Positions 33,915 to 42,102 of a stretch of 64,000 nt of DNA are shown one piece after another. This stretch comes from Antarctobacter heliothermus (GTDB lineage Bacteria > Pseudomonadota > Alphaproteobacteria > Rhodobacterales > Rhodobacteraceae), in contig NZ_CP022540.1 in the NCBI RefSeq assembly GCF_002237555.1, positions 1,868,501-1,932,500 on the forward strand. Reading direction: 5' to 3'. Each line of letters begins with the position of its first letter. Position 1 is the stretch's first letter. The translations under genes were made by a program, and so were the position numbers. The notes beneath the pieces were generated by a model. It had not been told where the DNA came from. It worked only from the letters and a program-made list of their open reading frames with translations, and made no database searches.

Positions 33915-35114
33915 ATGAAAACCAAATCTGACGCGGTCGATACCATCCGCCGCCCCATAAGGGGGGCGCAAGCGCCACCAATAACACAGATCAAACCCGC
34001 AAGCCTGACGTCAGGCAGGCAGGTCACAGGCTCACCGACGGCAGTCGTCTACTGTGAGGGGAATTTCACGCAAATCGATGGCAAGACTGCGAACGGCCTT
34101 GTCCGCCATTCACAAGCGTATCGCATCCTTTCTGTCATCGACAGCACCTATAGCGGACAAGACAGCGGATCCGTTCTCGACGACACAATCAACCACATTC
34201 CGATCGTTGCTCATTTGGAGGCTGCCGTTGCCCTTGAAGCCGTCATTCCCGATACGCTCATCTATGGGATGGCTCCGTCAACGGGACGTCTTTCGACCGC
34301 AGACCGAGGCGTAGTTCTGCAAGCGATCAAGCTTGGCATGAACATCGTAAGCGGGTTGCATGAATATCTGAGCGATGACAGCGAAATAGCCAATGCTGCT
34401 TTGGTGCGAAATGTCACGATCCGCGACATCCGCAAGCCGAAGCCCAGCAAGGATATGCGCCTGTTCGATGGCAGTGTCGCTGGTGTCAAAGCGCTGCGGA
34501 TTGCCGTTCTTGGTACTGATTGCGCGATCGGCAAGCGAACAACGGCAACCGTTTTGGCCCGGGCTCTGAATGCGAAGGGCATCAAGACAGTGCTTGTCGG
34601 CACAGGCCAGACCGGCCTGATGCAGGGCGCAAAATACGGTATCGCTATGGATGCCGTACCGCCTCAATTCTGCTGTGGCGAGCTTGAAGGCGCGATTGTT
34701 GCGGCTTCTGAAGCGGAACAACCCGATGTTATTTTGATCGAAGGCCAGGGTGCATTGAGCCATCCCGCGTTTTGTACATCTGCCTTTATCTTGCGGGGGA
34801 GCCAGCCGGATGCCGTCATCCTTCAGCACGCGCCGAACCGTGCCCATCGCTGTGACTTTCCCAATATGCCAATGCCATCTGTGACAAGTGAAATTGAACT
34901 AATCGAAGCCTTTGCCGATACAAAGGTCATAGGTATCACGCTCAATCACGAGGGGATGTCTGAGGCCGAAATCACCGACACCATCGCGGCGCAGTCACTG
35001 CAACTTGGGCTGCCAGTAACAGATGCATTGGCCCGACCGACTGCACATTTGCTTGCGATGGTCGTCGCCACATACCCCGGCTTGACACGAAGGCCGTCTA
35101 TGGCCGCGATATGA
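33915..35114 (+). CDS. DUF1611 (DgcN-like) P-loop protein, putative D-amino acid N-acyltransferase
   Basis: A 399-aa DUF1611 protein. Its N-terminal domain resembles the family's Rossmann-like part (LIYGMAPSTGRL). The C-terminal P-loop domain begins VLGTDCAIGKRTTATVLARAL, with VILIEGQGALSHPAF further on. The characterised relative DgcN N-acetylates D-glutamate and pairs with DgcA for racemisation. Here the partner is instead a fold-III PLP racemase overlapping by 4 nt. A role in D-amino acid catabolism or modification is likely; the exact substrate is open. Confidence 0.82.
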   Translation: MKTKSDAVDTIRRPIRGAQAPPITQIKPASLTSGRQVTGSPTAVVYCEGNFTQIDGKTANGLVRHSQAYRILSVIDSTYSGQDSGSVLDDTINHIPIVAHLEAAVALEAVIPDTLIYGMAPSTGRLSTADRGVVLQAIKLGMNIVSGLHEYLSDDSEIANAALVRNVTIRDIRKPKPSKDMRLFDGSVAGVKALRIAVLGTDCAIGKRTTATVLARALNAKGIKTVLVGTGQTGLMQGAKYGIAMDAVPPQFCCGELEGAIVAASEAEQPDVILIEGQGALSHPAFCTSAFILRGSQPDAVILQHAPNRAHRCDFPNMPMPSVTSEIELIEAFADTKVIGITLNHEGMSEAEITDTIAAQSLQLGLPVTDALARPTAHLLAMVVATYPGLTRRPSMAAI

Positions 35115-36232
35115 GCTGCCCGCGCATCGAGGTGGATCTCAGCAAGATACGTCGCAACACGCAGACCCTTGTTGAGCGCTTAGGCCCGCGTAGGATCGGC
35201 GTCACTGGCGTGACCAAAGCTGTCTGTGGGCATCCTGCGATCGCTCAAGCCATGCTCGATGGCGGGGCTGTGGGGCTTGCCGATGCGCGGATCAGCAATG
35301 TGCAAAGGTTGCGTGCGGCAGGCATGACAGGCCCCATCACTCTGATCCGTTCGCCGATGTTAAGCCAGGCCGATCAAGTCGTTCAGTCCTGCGAAGAGAG
35401 CTATAACACAGAGATCTTGGTCATTTCGGCGTTGGCTGCCGCCGCGATCCGCAATGGTTCCGTCCACGGTGTTGTCCTAATGGTCGAAATGGGTGACCTT
35501 CGCGACGGGATATCACCCGAGAACCTGCCGGATATTGCGATGCAAGTCATGCAATTGGCTGGGGTTGCGTTGAAAGGGATAGGCGCGAACTTTGCCTGTC
35601 TGAGCGGGCTTAGCCCGACTGCTTTGCAAATGGCCGCTTTTTGCGACCTCGCGAATGAGATCGAGAGTATATGCGGCCCAATCCTCAAGATCGTGTCTGG
35701 TGGCAACTCAGCCACCTTACCCTGGGCGCTTGGTGAACGCGCGACGGGTCGTGTCAACGACCTCCGTCTGGGTGAGGCGATCCTTCTGGGTGTTGAGCCA
35801 GTGTCTGGGGACCAGATCGGGGGGATGCACACGGACGCCTTCACTCTTGTTGCCGAAGTTATCGAAACGGATGCAAAACCCCCGCCTTCCCCTATCGCCC
35901 TGATCGACCCAACCACAGAACGACTTCGCATTGTGACAACCAGTGCTGCCTCTGCGCGCATGATCCTCGCGATGGGACATCAGGACACCGACATTCCGGG
36001 GCTTTCAATGCCTGTTGGAAGCACATTGATCGGTGCAACCAGCGATCATCTTGTCATTGGTTCGCCCCGAACCCTACCAAAGGTGGGTTCCGAGGTGAGA
36101 TTCCAGATGAATTACAGTGCGTTGATGCATGCCATGGCCGCGCCAGACATCAAAGTAGAACTCATGGGCAATTCGTCCACACGACCAACACGGCACACCC
36201 AAGGCAAGGTCGGTCACTTCGCGCGAGTTTGA
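35111..36232 (+). CDS. Alanine/ornithine racemase-family PLP enzyme
   Basis: A 373-aa fold-III PLP protein: PRIEVDLSKIRRNTQTLVERL at the start, then GVTGVTKAVCGHPAIAQAML with the predicted Schiff-base Lys, and ADARISNVQRL. This layout resembles ornithine racemase (Orr) and YhfX-type enzymes rather than classical Alr. The ATGA overlap with the DUF1611 gene implies an obligate pair. The enzyme probably interconverts the L and D forms of the amino acid, or of its N-acyl derivative, handled by the DUF1611 protein. Confidence 0.83.
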   Translation: MSCPRIEVDLSKIRRNTQTLVERLGPRRIGVTGVTKAVCGHPAIAQAMLDGGAVGLADARISNVQRLRAAGMTGPITLIRSPMLSQADQVVQSCEESYNTEILVISALAAAAIRNGSVHGVVLMVEMGDLRDGISPENLPDIAMQVMQLAGVALKGIGANFACLSGLSPTALQMAAFCDLANEIESICGPILKIVSGGNSATLPWALGERATGRVNDLRLGEAILLGVEPVSGDQIGGMHTDAFTLVAEVIETDAKPPPSPIALIDPTTERLRIVTTSAASARMILAMGHQDTDIPGLSMPVGSTLIGATSDHLVIGSPRTLPKVGSEVRFQMNYSALMHAMAAPDIKVELMGNSSTRPTRHTQGKVGHFARV

Positions 36233-36281
36233 AAGACCTTGCTTGGTCCAGACGACGCTAAACCACAAAGGAATTTGAAAA

Positions 36282-36518
36282 ATGACGAAACTCACAAAAA
36301 ACACTCTGTTCAAAGTGTATGACTCCAAACCCGAAACCCCGATGGATAAGACGACGCGTGTTGTCAGGCAAATGGTCGACGAAGAAACGGAACAACGTAA
36401 CGCCAGGAATTCCCGACTGCGCAACGCCCGCCTTGAAAGAGAAGCGAACAAGCCACCTGTAACCAAAGCTTCAGAAGCGTCCAAAGCGCGCCGCACGAAG
36501 GCCGCTTCAACGCAGTAG
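36282..36518 (+). CDS. Small basic hypothetical protein
   Basis: A 78-aa, strongly charged protein: TLFKVYDSKPETPMDKTTRVV, a helical middle (VDEETEQRNARNSRLRNARLEREA) and a Lys/Ala-rich tail. It looks disordered or nucleic-acid binding. The N-terminal FKV-x-x-SKP-x-x-x-x-DKTT pattern recalls a short family I have seen in Rhodobacteraceae. It follows the racemase by 49 nt with AAAGGAA before ATG; probably the same transcript. Confidence 0.65.
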   Translation: MTKLTKNTLFKVYDSKPETPMDKTTRVVRQMVDEETEQRNARNSRLRNARLEREANKPPVTKASEASKARRTKAASTQ

Positions 36519-36643
36519 TTGAACTTCGGCCGTTTTGTGTGCGTTAGTGCTCCGCTGGGAAACAGGCACTTCAATCCTGCTGGAATCGGCCAGGGCTGTT
36601 CCCAGAACTTCCAATCGACGCAGCCGATCACAAGGATCCATCC

Positions 36644-36925
36644 ATGACAGACGCAAACCGTTCCCCAGAAAAGATCCACTATATCTGCCAGACTTATGTT
36701 GTAACCAAGGCTGGACGCACTGGGCAGACAGGCCTGAAGATTGCCAAGCAATTTGAATATTCCACAGCGTCGGAAGCAACAAGCAGAGCCGAACGAGAGG
36801 CACTATCCGAGGATTGCACAGGCGCCGACGCCTACATGGTCACCGAAGATCCAACCAGTGGCGAAGTCGGCGACCCGAGCTTTCTTGTTAGGCTAGGTAA
36901 TGTCCCCGAGTTGGCCGACTTTTAG
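36644..36925 (+). CDS. Small conserved hypothetical protein
   Basis: A 93-aa soluble protein (IHYICQTYVVTKAGRTGQTGL; ASEATSRAEREAL; VTEDPTSGEVGDPSFLVRLGNVPEL). The pattern of a strand, an Arg/Glu helix and a terminal strand ending in R-x-G-x-V-P-x-x-L matches a small family of Rhodobacteraceae and their phages, as I recall. No function. The start ATG lacks a strong ribosome site. Confidence 0.6.
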   Translation: MTDANRSPEKIHYICQTYVVTKAGRTGQTGLKIAKQFEYSTASEATSRAEREALSEDCTGADAYMVTEDPTSGEVGDPSFLVRLGNVPELADF

Positions 36926-37743
36926 GATCCTCAAAATAGCCGCGCCCTGCCCGGAGTTCGTATCCCTCAAACGTGACAATACGCTGGTTAGCAGCAGTTC
37001 TGGAGGCGAGGCGCCTCCTCGATCCAAGCTGTGCAAACCAAAAGCAGCCATTGGATCACCCGCCGCCAACGGCAGCTTTGTCCCGCGTCTCGTTGGTTCC
37101 AGCATCGCTCAGCTAAAGTACAGTCTGGATTTGACTTGTAAAATCTAGATTGAACGGCCGCTTTGGTGACACGTCTGCATAGCGGCGGCAAGCGTGCCGC
37201 ACGCGCGAGAAAATGCTGTGTCAGCGAAGTGGGAAAAACGAATGACTGGAAAGGCGCTTTGTCCGCTCAGCAAACCTCTGCACAGATCGCAGCGAAGGGC
37301 AGCTCTCCGCCGTCAATGTCCGAATCGTCCTGAACTTCTAAAGCACGGAAAGCAGTAGTGTTGCCAACACTTGGCAACACCTGGTGCCTGTGGGTCCGGA
37401 CCCAAGGGTCTGCCTTTGGGCTGGGGCGCGGTTTGCACCCTTGGTCCAGCCAAGGGGAAACTCCTGGTCACTGCGGACCGTTTCCACCCAAGGAAAGGCC
37501 AGTATCGACGTTTTGTAGTCACAGCGAACAAGCCAAGGGATCAGTCCTGTGCCATGATCCGCGCCCGACATCCGCATCTCTCGAAAGATCGCGCATGTTA
37601 ACACAGCGGCCCCGAGATGGATAAAAAGCCCTTGGTCCGAGGAAGTCCGACGCAATCCCTGTTCAGGTGGGGGATGCCTTGGGGGATTGGATTTTCAGAC
37701 AATAGATTTTAGTGAGTTAAAACAGTCTGTTGATCGCGACTTA
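36926..37743. other. Long intergenic region with two strong palindromes
   Basis: About 820 nt with no supported gene. It holds a 23-bp interrupted palindrome (37358-37380) and a 14-bp perfect palindrome (37391-37404), described separately. The 37150-37350 part resembles filler sequence seen elsewhere in the window (AATGACTGGAAAGGCGC). It ends at the tRNA-Ser gene. Confidence 0.5.
37358..37404. repeat. Paired palindromes
   Basis: GTGTTGCCAA and TTGGCAACAC form a perfect 10-bp dyad around CAC (37358-37380). Ten bp further on, TGGGTCCGGACCCA is a perfect 14-bp palindrome (37391-37404). No T-run and no flanking coding gene close by. They could be a regulator site, an RNA hairpin pair or an attachment-like site near the tRNA; none can be decided from sequence. 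Confidence 0.55.
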
Positions 37744-37833
37744 TGGCGGAGAGGAAGGGATTCGAACCCTCGAGACGGTCTCCCGCCTACACACTTTCCA
37801 GGCGTGCGCCTTCGACCACTCGGCCACCTCTCC
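37744..37833 (-). tRNA. tRNA-Ser(GGA)
   Basis: A 90-nt class II tRNA on the minus strand. The acceptor stem GGAGAGG/CCTCTCC and an encoded CCA end are present. The D-arm reads GTGGCCGAGTGGTC, the anticodon loop is CTGGAAAGT with anticodon GGA, a long variable arm follows (GGCGGGAGACCGTC region), and the T-arm is GGTTCGAATCC. The long variable arm and anticodon make serine unambiguous. Confidence 0.96.
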
Positions 37834-38420
37834 GTCGACCCGTTTAACAAGGACCGGGTGGGGGCTGCAAGGGGCATTCTGTGCGAAAACGTGGGCCAGG
37901 ATAGCGAGAAAACTAAGCCATTTGTGCCAACGCACCTTGGCAATCAGACGAACACGTCAAGATTTGACTGGCGGGGCGACGGTTCGAATGGGCAGGATCA
38001 GAACAGTTCGGCGGCAATCGGCTGCCGTTTTTCGATTGAACCAAAGCCTGCGGCCAACTTGATATGTTAGTGCGATTGTGCGCCAACCAGGCGCTTCACT
38101 GACAAACGGTCAACATTGACTAGGCCTGAACGGTTCGGAGGGACCGAAATCCGCAGCATTTCCGCGGGCGAAGTTGTCCCCGCAAGACTCTGCCAATACC
38201 ATTCCGGTCTACATTGATCCAACGGACGTGTGACCCAAAATGCTGATGAGGCAGCCAGCCCGGGTGTCATCAATCAAGCGAGTATTTCAGATGCAAGGAC
38301 CTTTCAGCGCTGAACAACAGGGAGCGGAGCCGCCCCCGGGACGGTTCCTGAATGATCATGCCGCAGGACCTGTTGTTTTGTGGCTTTTTAGAAAGGCGTG
38401 CCTGTGCCATTGATCCCTCC
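37834..38420. other. Intergenic region between tRNA-Ser and sugar-kinase gene
   Basis: About 590 nt. I see no tRNA-derived direct repeat, integrase or RNA gene. A short minus-strand frame at 38067-38273 has no recognisable features. The kinase frame itself stays open back to 38352, so the last 70 nt may be coding if an upstream start is used. Confidence 0.4.
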
Positions 38421-39299
38421 ATGGCGCAGGCATCCGAACCCTATCTGATCGCAGTTGATGGCGGCGGCTCTGGTTGCCGCGCGGTTGTCGCGACACACGC
38501 AGGGCAAGTGTTGGGCGAGGGGTCTGCCGGACCGGCCAATGCGACAACCGATCTGGTTCAGGCGATTGCCAATTCGCGGCGCGCTATCGGCGCGGCACTG
38601 CATGCGGCGGCGCTTTCCAAAGATGCACTGCAGACGTCTGTTGGGCATCTTGGGCTTGCTGGCGCTTTGACGAATGAGGTGGCTCTGCGGATCGCGGCGG
38701 ATTGCGGAGTGCGCCGGGTGACAGTCAGTGACGATCTTGAGACGGCGGTTGTCGGCGCATTTGGCACAAGGGACGGCGTGCTGGTCTCGGTCGGGACCGG
38801 ATCGGTATTGGCGGCGCGGCAAGGCGGCGCACTGGTCCGGCTAGGTGGGTGGGGGTTGCAGGTTTCAGATCAAGCGTCGGGCGCATGGCTGGGGCGGGCG
38901 CTGCTGGAACGGGTCTTGTTGTGTCATGATGGGCTGGAGCAGCACTCCGCTTTGACGCTCGAGGTGCTGGAGAACACCGGAGGAACGGCTATGTCCATCG
39001 TAGGTTTTGCGTCCACTGCGCGACCCGCGGATTTCGCGAGGTTTGCGCCGCTTGTCGCGGCGGCACCGCAGGATCCCCACGGTCGTGCGTTGATGCAGGA
39101 CGGTGCAGAGTATCTGCGTCGCGCGCTGATGGTGCTGGACCCGGACGGGACCGCGCCGGTCTGTCTGACAGGCGGCCTGGGGCCGGTCTATGCCGACTGG
39201 TTGCCCCCGAAGATACAGGCGCGCCTTGAGGCCCCCGCCGGCACGGCGCTGGACGGTGCCTTGCAGATGGCCCGCGACGCGGCAGAGCGCGGCGAATGA
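38421..39299 (+). CDS. BadF/BadG/BcrA/BcrD-type ATPase, likely N-acetylglucosamine kinase
   Basis: A 292-aa ASKHA-fold kinase: YLIAVDGGGSGCRAVVATHAG is the phosphate-1 loop and LVSVGTGSVLAARQGG the phosphate-2 region, with LTGGLGPVYADWLPP at the adenosine site. This family includes N-acetylglucosamine and glucosamine kinases. The following gene is NagA, overlapping by 4 nt, which supports GlcNAc phosphorylation ahead of deacetylation. ATG 38421 is chosen because homology starts there; the frame is open to 38352 and neither start has a good ribosome site. Confidence 0.82.
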   Translation: MAQASEPYLIAVDGGGSGCRAVVATHAGQVLGEGSAGPANATTDLVQAIANSRRAIGAALHAAALSKDALQTSVGHLGLAGALTNEVALRIAADCGVRRVTVSDDLETAVVGAFGTRDGVLVSVGTGSVLAARQGGALVRLGGWGLQVSDQASGAWLGRALLERVLLCHDGLEQHSALTLEVLENTGGTAMSIVGFASTARPADFARFAPLVAAAPQDPHGRALMQDGAEYLRRALMVLDPDGTAPVCLTGGLGPVYADWLPPKIQARLEAPAGTALDGALQMARDAAERGE

Positions 39300-40444
39300 T
39301 GCGGCTTATCTACAGCGGCGCGCAGGTTTTTGACGGGGTGACATTGCACAAGGACGCGGTTCTAGTCATCGAGGATGGTGCGACGGCGGCCATCTTGCCG
39401 ACGTCTGACGCCCCGTCCGGTAAGGTTGTGGCCCTGGACGGGGGCGTATTGACGCCCGGTTTTGTGGATTTGCAGGCCAATGGCGGTGGCGGCGTGATGT
39501 TCAACGACGAAACCAGCGTCGATGGGTTACGCGTGATCGCCGCCGCCCATGCCGCAACCGGGACGCGGGCTTTTCTGCCTACGTTAATCACCGATACACC
39601 CAATCGCACCCGCGCTGCGATCGACGCGGTTGTGGCGGCCATCGCCGACGGCGTGCCCGGCATCGCGGGTCTGCACCTAGAGGGGCCGCACCTTGCCGTT
39701 GCGCAAAAGGGGGCCCACGACGCGGACCTGATCCGCCCGATGACGGATAGGGACGTGGCCGTTCTGGAAGACGCGGCGCACAGGTTGCCCCTACTCAAGG
39801 TGACCGTCGCGCCAGAAAGCACCCGTCCCGCGCAGATCGCGCGGTTGGCGCGGGCCGGGGTGCTGATTTCGCTGGGACACAGCGATTGCAGTTACGACAC
39901 CGCCTTGGTCGCCTTTGCCGCTGGTGCGCGCTGTGTCACGCATCTGTTCAACGCCATGAGCCCATTGCGGCATCGCGCGCCGGGTCTTGTCGGAGCGGCC
40001 CTGGATTCCTGTGGGATCTCTGCGGGCATCATTGCCGACGGCGTCCATGTTCATCCTGCTGCGATACGCGCTGCGGTTGCGGCCAAACGTGGATCGGATC
40101 GTCTTTTCCTGGTGACCGATGCCATGGCCTCGCTCGCCTCGGAGTTGCAGGAGTTTCGGTTGGGCGGGCGTCGTATCCTGCGCGGTGAGGGGCGGCTGAC
40201 GTTGGAGGATGGCACTTTGGCAGGGGCGGATCTGACAATGCCGCAGGCGATCCAAGTGCTGACGCAAGAGGTGGGCGTACCGCTTGCTCAGGCGTTGAGT
40301 ATGGCGACGACGATCCCCGCGCGCCTGCTGTCGGGTTTCTCTGCCACGGCATCCGGTTTTCGCGCGCCATTTATCTATTTGGCGGAAAATGGCGACGTAT
40401 CGTCGCCAGAGGAAACAGCCGGGATGGTTGATCCATCATCCTAA
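39296..40444 (+). CDS. nagA: N-acetylglucosamine-6-phosphate deacetylase
   Basis: A 382-aa amidohydrolase: GFVDLQANGGGGVMF near the start, GLHLEGPHLAVAQKGAH with the metal-site Glu/His, SLGHSDCSYD and THLFNAMSP with further His ligands, and LVTDAMAS with the catalytic Asp. It deacetylates GlcNAc-6-P on the route to amino-sugar catabolism or cell-wall recycling. It overlaps the kinase gene by 4 nt. No nagB is nearby; the MltB-like transglycosylase downstream fits a peptidoglycan-recycling theme. Confidence 0.92.
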   Translation: MMRLIYSGAQVFDGVTLHKDAVLVIEDGATAAILPTSDAPSGKVVALDGGVLTPGFVDLQANGGGGVMFNDETSVDGLRVIAAAHAATGTRAFLPTLITDTPNRTRAAIDAVVAAIADGVPGIAGLHLEGPHLAVAQKGAHDADLIRPMTDRDVAVLEDAAHRLPLLKVTVAPESTRPAQIARLARAGVLISLGHSDCSYDTALVAFAAGARCVTHLFNAMSPLRHRAPGLVGAALDSCGISAGIIADGVHVHPAAIRAAVAAKRGSDRLFLVTDAMASLASELQEFRLGGRRILRGEGRLTLEDGTLAGADLTMPQAIQVLTQEVGVPLAQALSMATTIPARLLSGFSATASGFRAPFIYLAENGDVSSPEETAGMVDPSS

Positions 40445-40545
40445 TCGCATGACGTAAGGTGATGTTTTTTTACGCTTTTCATTGAACGCCTGGAATTTAT
40501 GCTAAGATTAGCGTTATTTCCGATTTTTCAATAAGGTAAGAAGAC

Positions 40546-40707
40546 GTGAGTTTCCGACCTTTCAGGTGCCAATGTAATCACAATCTTCGCTATGGCACAA
40601 AAACGTGCAGCTATTGTTTTCGCCCGACTCCGGTCTGGAACCGCTGGTGGCTACCTTTTGTCCTTCTCGTTTTGGTCGGCGGGATTGTCTTGGTCAACTG
40701 GTCATGA
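40546..40707 (+). CDS. 53-aa protein with CxC/CxxC motif and one membrane helix
   Basis: A short gene. GTG at 40546 (AAGGTAAGAAG upstream) opens a 53-aa frame: MSFRPFRCQCNHNLRYG, then TCSYCF, then a Trp-rich membrane helix (WWLPFVLLVLVGGIVLV) and a stop at 40707. The spacing C-x-C-x10-C-x-x-C suggests a small zinc-ribbon-like cytoplasmic head on a C-terminal anchor. It lies between nagA and the transglycosylase gene. A possible promoter (TTGAAC at 40482, TAAGAT at 40503) precedes it. Function unknown. Confidence 0.72.
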   Translation: MSFRPFRCQCNHNLRYGTKTCSYCFRPTPVWNRWWLPFVLLVLVGGIVLVNWS

Positions 40708-40791
40708 TCCGCGCACCGCAATCGATCTGGTTGTGGTTGAATGGGGTGCTGAACTAGCGTAGCGGCGGACACATCGGGCAGGAGATATGAC

Positions 40792-42042
40792 ATGCGTCTG
40801 ACCAGACGAGAATTTGCGCTGGGCGTAGCGGGTTTTGGGCTGGCCGGATGCCTGCCCGGCGGGGGGGCGATCCCGCAGGTGGCGCGCCCCGATCCAGAGC
40901 TAGAGCCGGGGCTGCGTCCGCAACCCAATCCAGCGTATGATCAGTGGGTTGCCGCGTTCAAGACGCGTGCAATGTCTCAGGGCATCACCCAAGGGACGCT
41001 GGACCGTGCCTTTCGCGGGCAGGGCTTTTTGCCCGGCGTGATAGAACGTGACCGTAACCAAACGGAATTCAACCGCACGCTTGAGGACTACATCGCCATC
41101 GTCGCGCCAGAGGAAAAGGTTGCATTCGGCCGGACGGCTTATGCCCGGCAACGCAGCGCGCTTGCCCGGGTCGAGGCACAATACGGCGTTCCGGCGGAAA
41201 TCATGGCCTCTTTCTGGGGAGTCGAGAGTTACTTCGGCACCAAGCGCGGCAAGATTCCGGTGATCTCTGCAACCTCGACCCTTGCGTGGGAGGGGCGGCG
41301 CGGGCGCTTTTTCGAATCGAACCTGGTGGACGCGCTGCGAATCGTACAGACGGGGGACGCGCGCCCCGACCAACTGGTCGGAAGCTGGGCTGGGGCGATG
41401 GGCCACACGCAACTGATCCCCAACGCCTATCAGGAAAATGCGGTAGATTTTGACGGCGACGGCAAGCGGGATATCTGGTCGGAAAACCCGATTGATGCCT
41501 TCGCCACAACGGCGCGTTTTGTGTCGCGCGCCGGGTGGAAACGGGGGGCGCCGTGGGGGCTGGAGGTGCGCCTGCCACAGGGCTATTCTGGACCGACGGG
41601 GCGCAAGAACCGCGCCGCCGTTTCGCGTTTTCGTGACCTTGGGGTGCGCACCGCGCAGGGCGGGTCGTTGCCAGATCATGGGTCTGCAGCGGTGCTGGCA
41701 CCGATGGGCGTGGGCAAACCGGCCTTTCTGGTGTTCCACAACTTCAACATGATCATGCGATACAACCCATCCGAGAACTACGCCTTGGCGGTGGGTTATC
41801 TGGCCGACCGGTTGGCCGGTGCCGGGCCGTTGGTCGGTGATTTCGGTCGTGACAAGTACGGGCTGAGCCAGGAAGAGCGAAAGGCGCTGCAACGCGGATT
41901 GACGCGGGCCGGATTCGACGCTGGCACGCCGGATGGGGTGTTTGGCAAAAAGACCGAGGCCGCGATCCGCGCCTATCAGGCCGCCAAGGGACTGGCGGTT
42001 TCGGGTGAGCCGTCACGCGCGTTGCTGGACGCGCTAGGCTGA
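40792..42042 (+). CDS. Lytic murein transglycosylase, MltB/Slt35-like lipoprotein with PG-binding domain
   Basis: A 416-aa protein. The signal reads LTRREFALGVAGFGLAGC with a lipobox LAGC at Cys20; the RRxF pattern also resembles a Tat signal. The SLT_2 domain spans about 45-340: IMASFWGVESYFGTKRG contains the catalytic Glu, and MGHTQLIPNAY the substrate site. A C-terminal PG_binding_1 domain follows (LQRGLTRAGFDAGTPDGVFG). It cleaves the MurNAc-GlcNAc bond. It follows nagA and the small Cys-motif gene on the same strand. Confidence 0.92.
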   Translation: MRLTRREFALGVAGFGLAGCLPGGGAIPQVARPDPELEPGLRPQPNPAYDQWVAAFKTRAMSQGITQGTLDRAFRGQGFLPGVIERDRNQTEFNRTLEDYIAIVAPEEKVAFGRTAYARQRSALARVEAQYGVPAEIMASFWGVESYFGTKRGKIPVISATSTLAWEGRRGRFFESNLVDALRIVQTGDARPDQLVGSWAGAMGHTQLIPNAYQENAVDFDGDGKRDIWSENPIDAFATTARFVSRAGWKRGAPWGLEVRLPQGYSGPTGRKNRAAVSRFRDLGVRTAQGGSLPDHGSAAVLAPMGVGKPAFLVFHNFNMIMRYNPSENYALAVGYLADRLAGAGPLVGDFGRDKYGLSQEERKALQRGLTRAGFDAGTPDGVFGKKTEAAIRAYQAAKGLAVSGEPSRALLDALG

Positions 42043-42065
42043 CCTGCCACTCAGCGTAGATTATT

Positions 42066-42087
42066 CAGGCCGCTTCGCCGCGGCCTG
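42066..42087. terminator. Hairpin between convergent genes
   Basis: CAGGCCGC and GCGGCCTG form an 8-bp stem with a TTCGCC loop, midway between the stop of the transglycosylase gene and the stop of the RTX/Hint gene. It is suited to a bidirectional terminator; no long T-run on either side. Confidence 0.5.
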
Positions 42088-42102
42088 ACTCCCAATCCGC
42101 TT

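Noticed and set aside
37744..37833. tRNA-Ser as an integration site of a genomic island
   Set aside because: No integrase gene and no direct repeat of the tRNA 3' end were seen on either side within the window.
38067..38273. Minus-strand 68-codon frame before the sugar-kinase gene
   Set aside because: No ribosome site, no domain and no hydrophobic or charged pattern suggesting a real protein.
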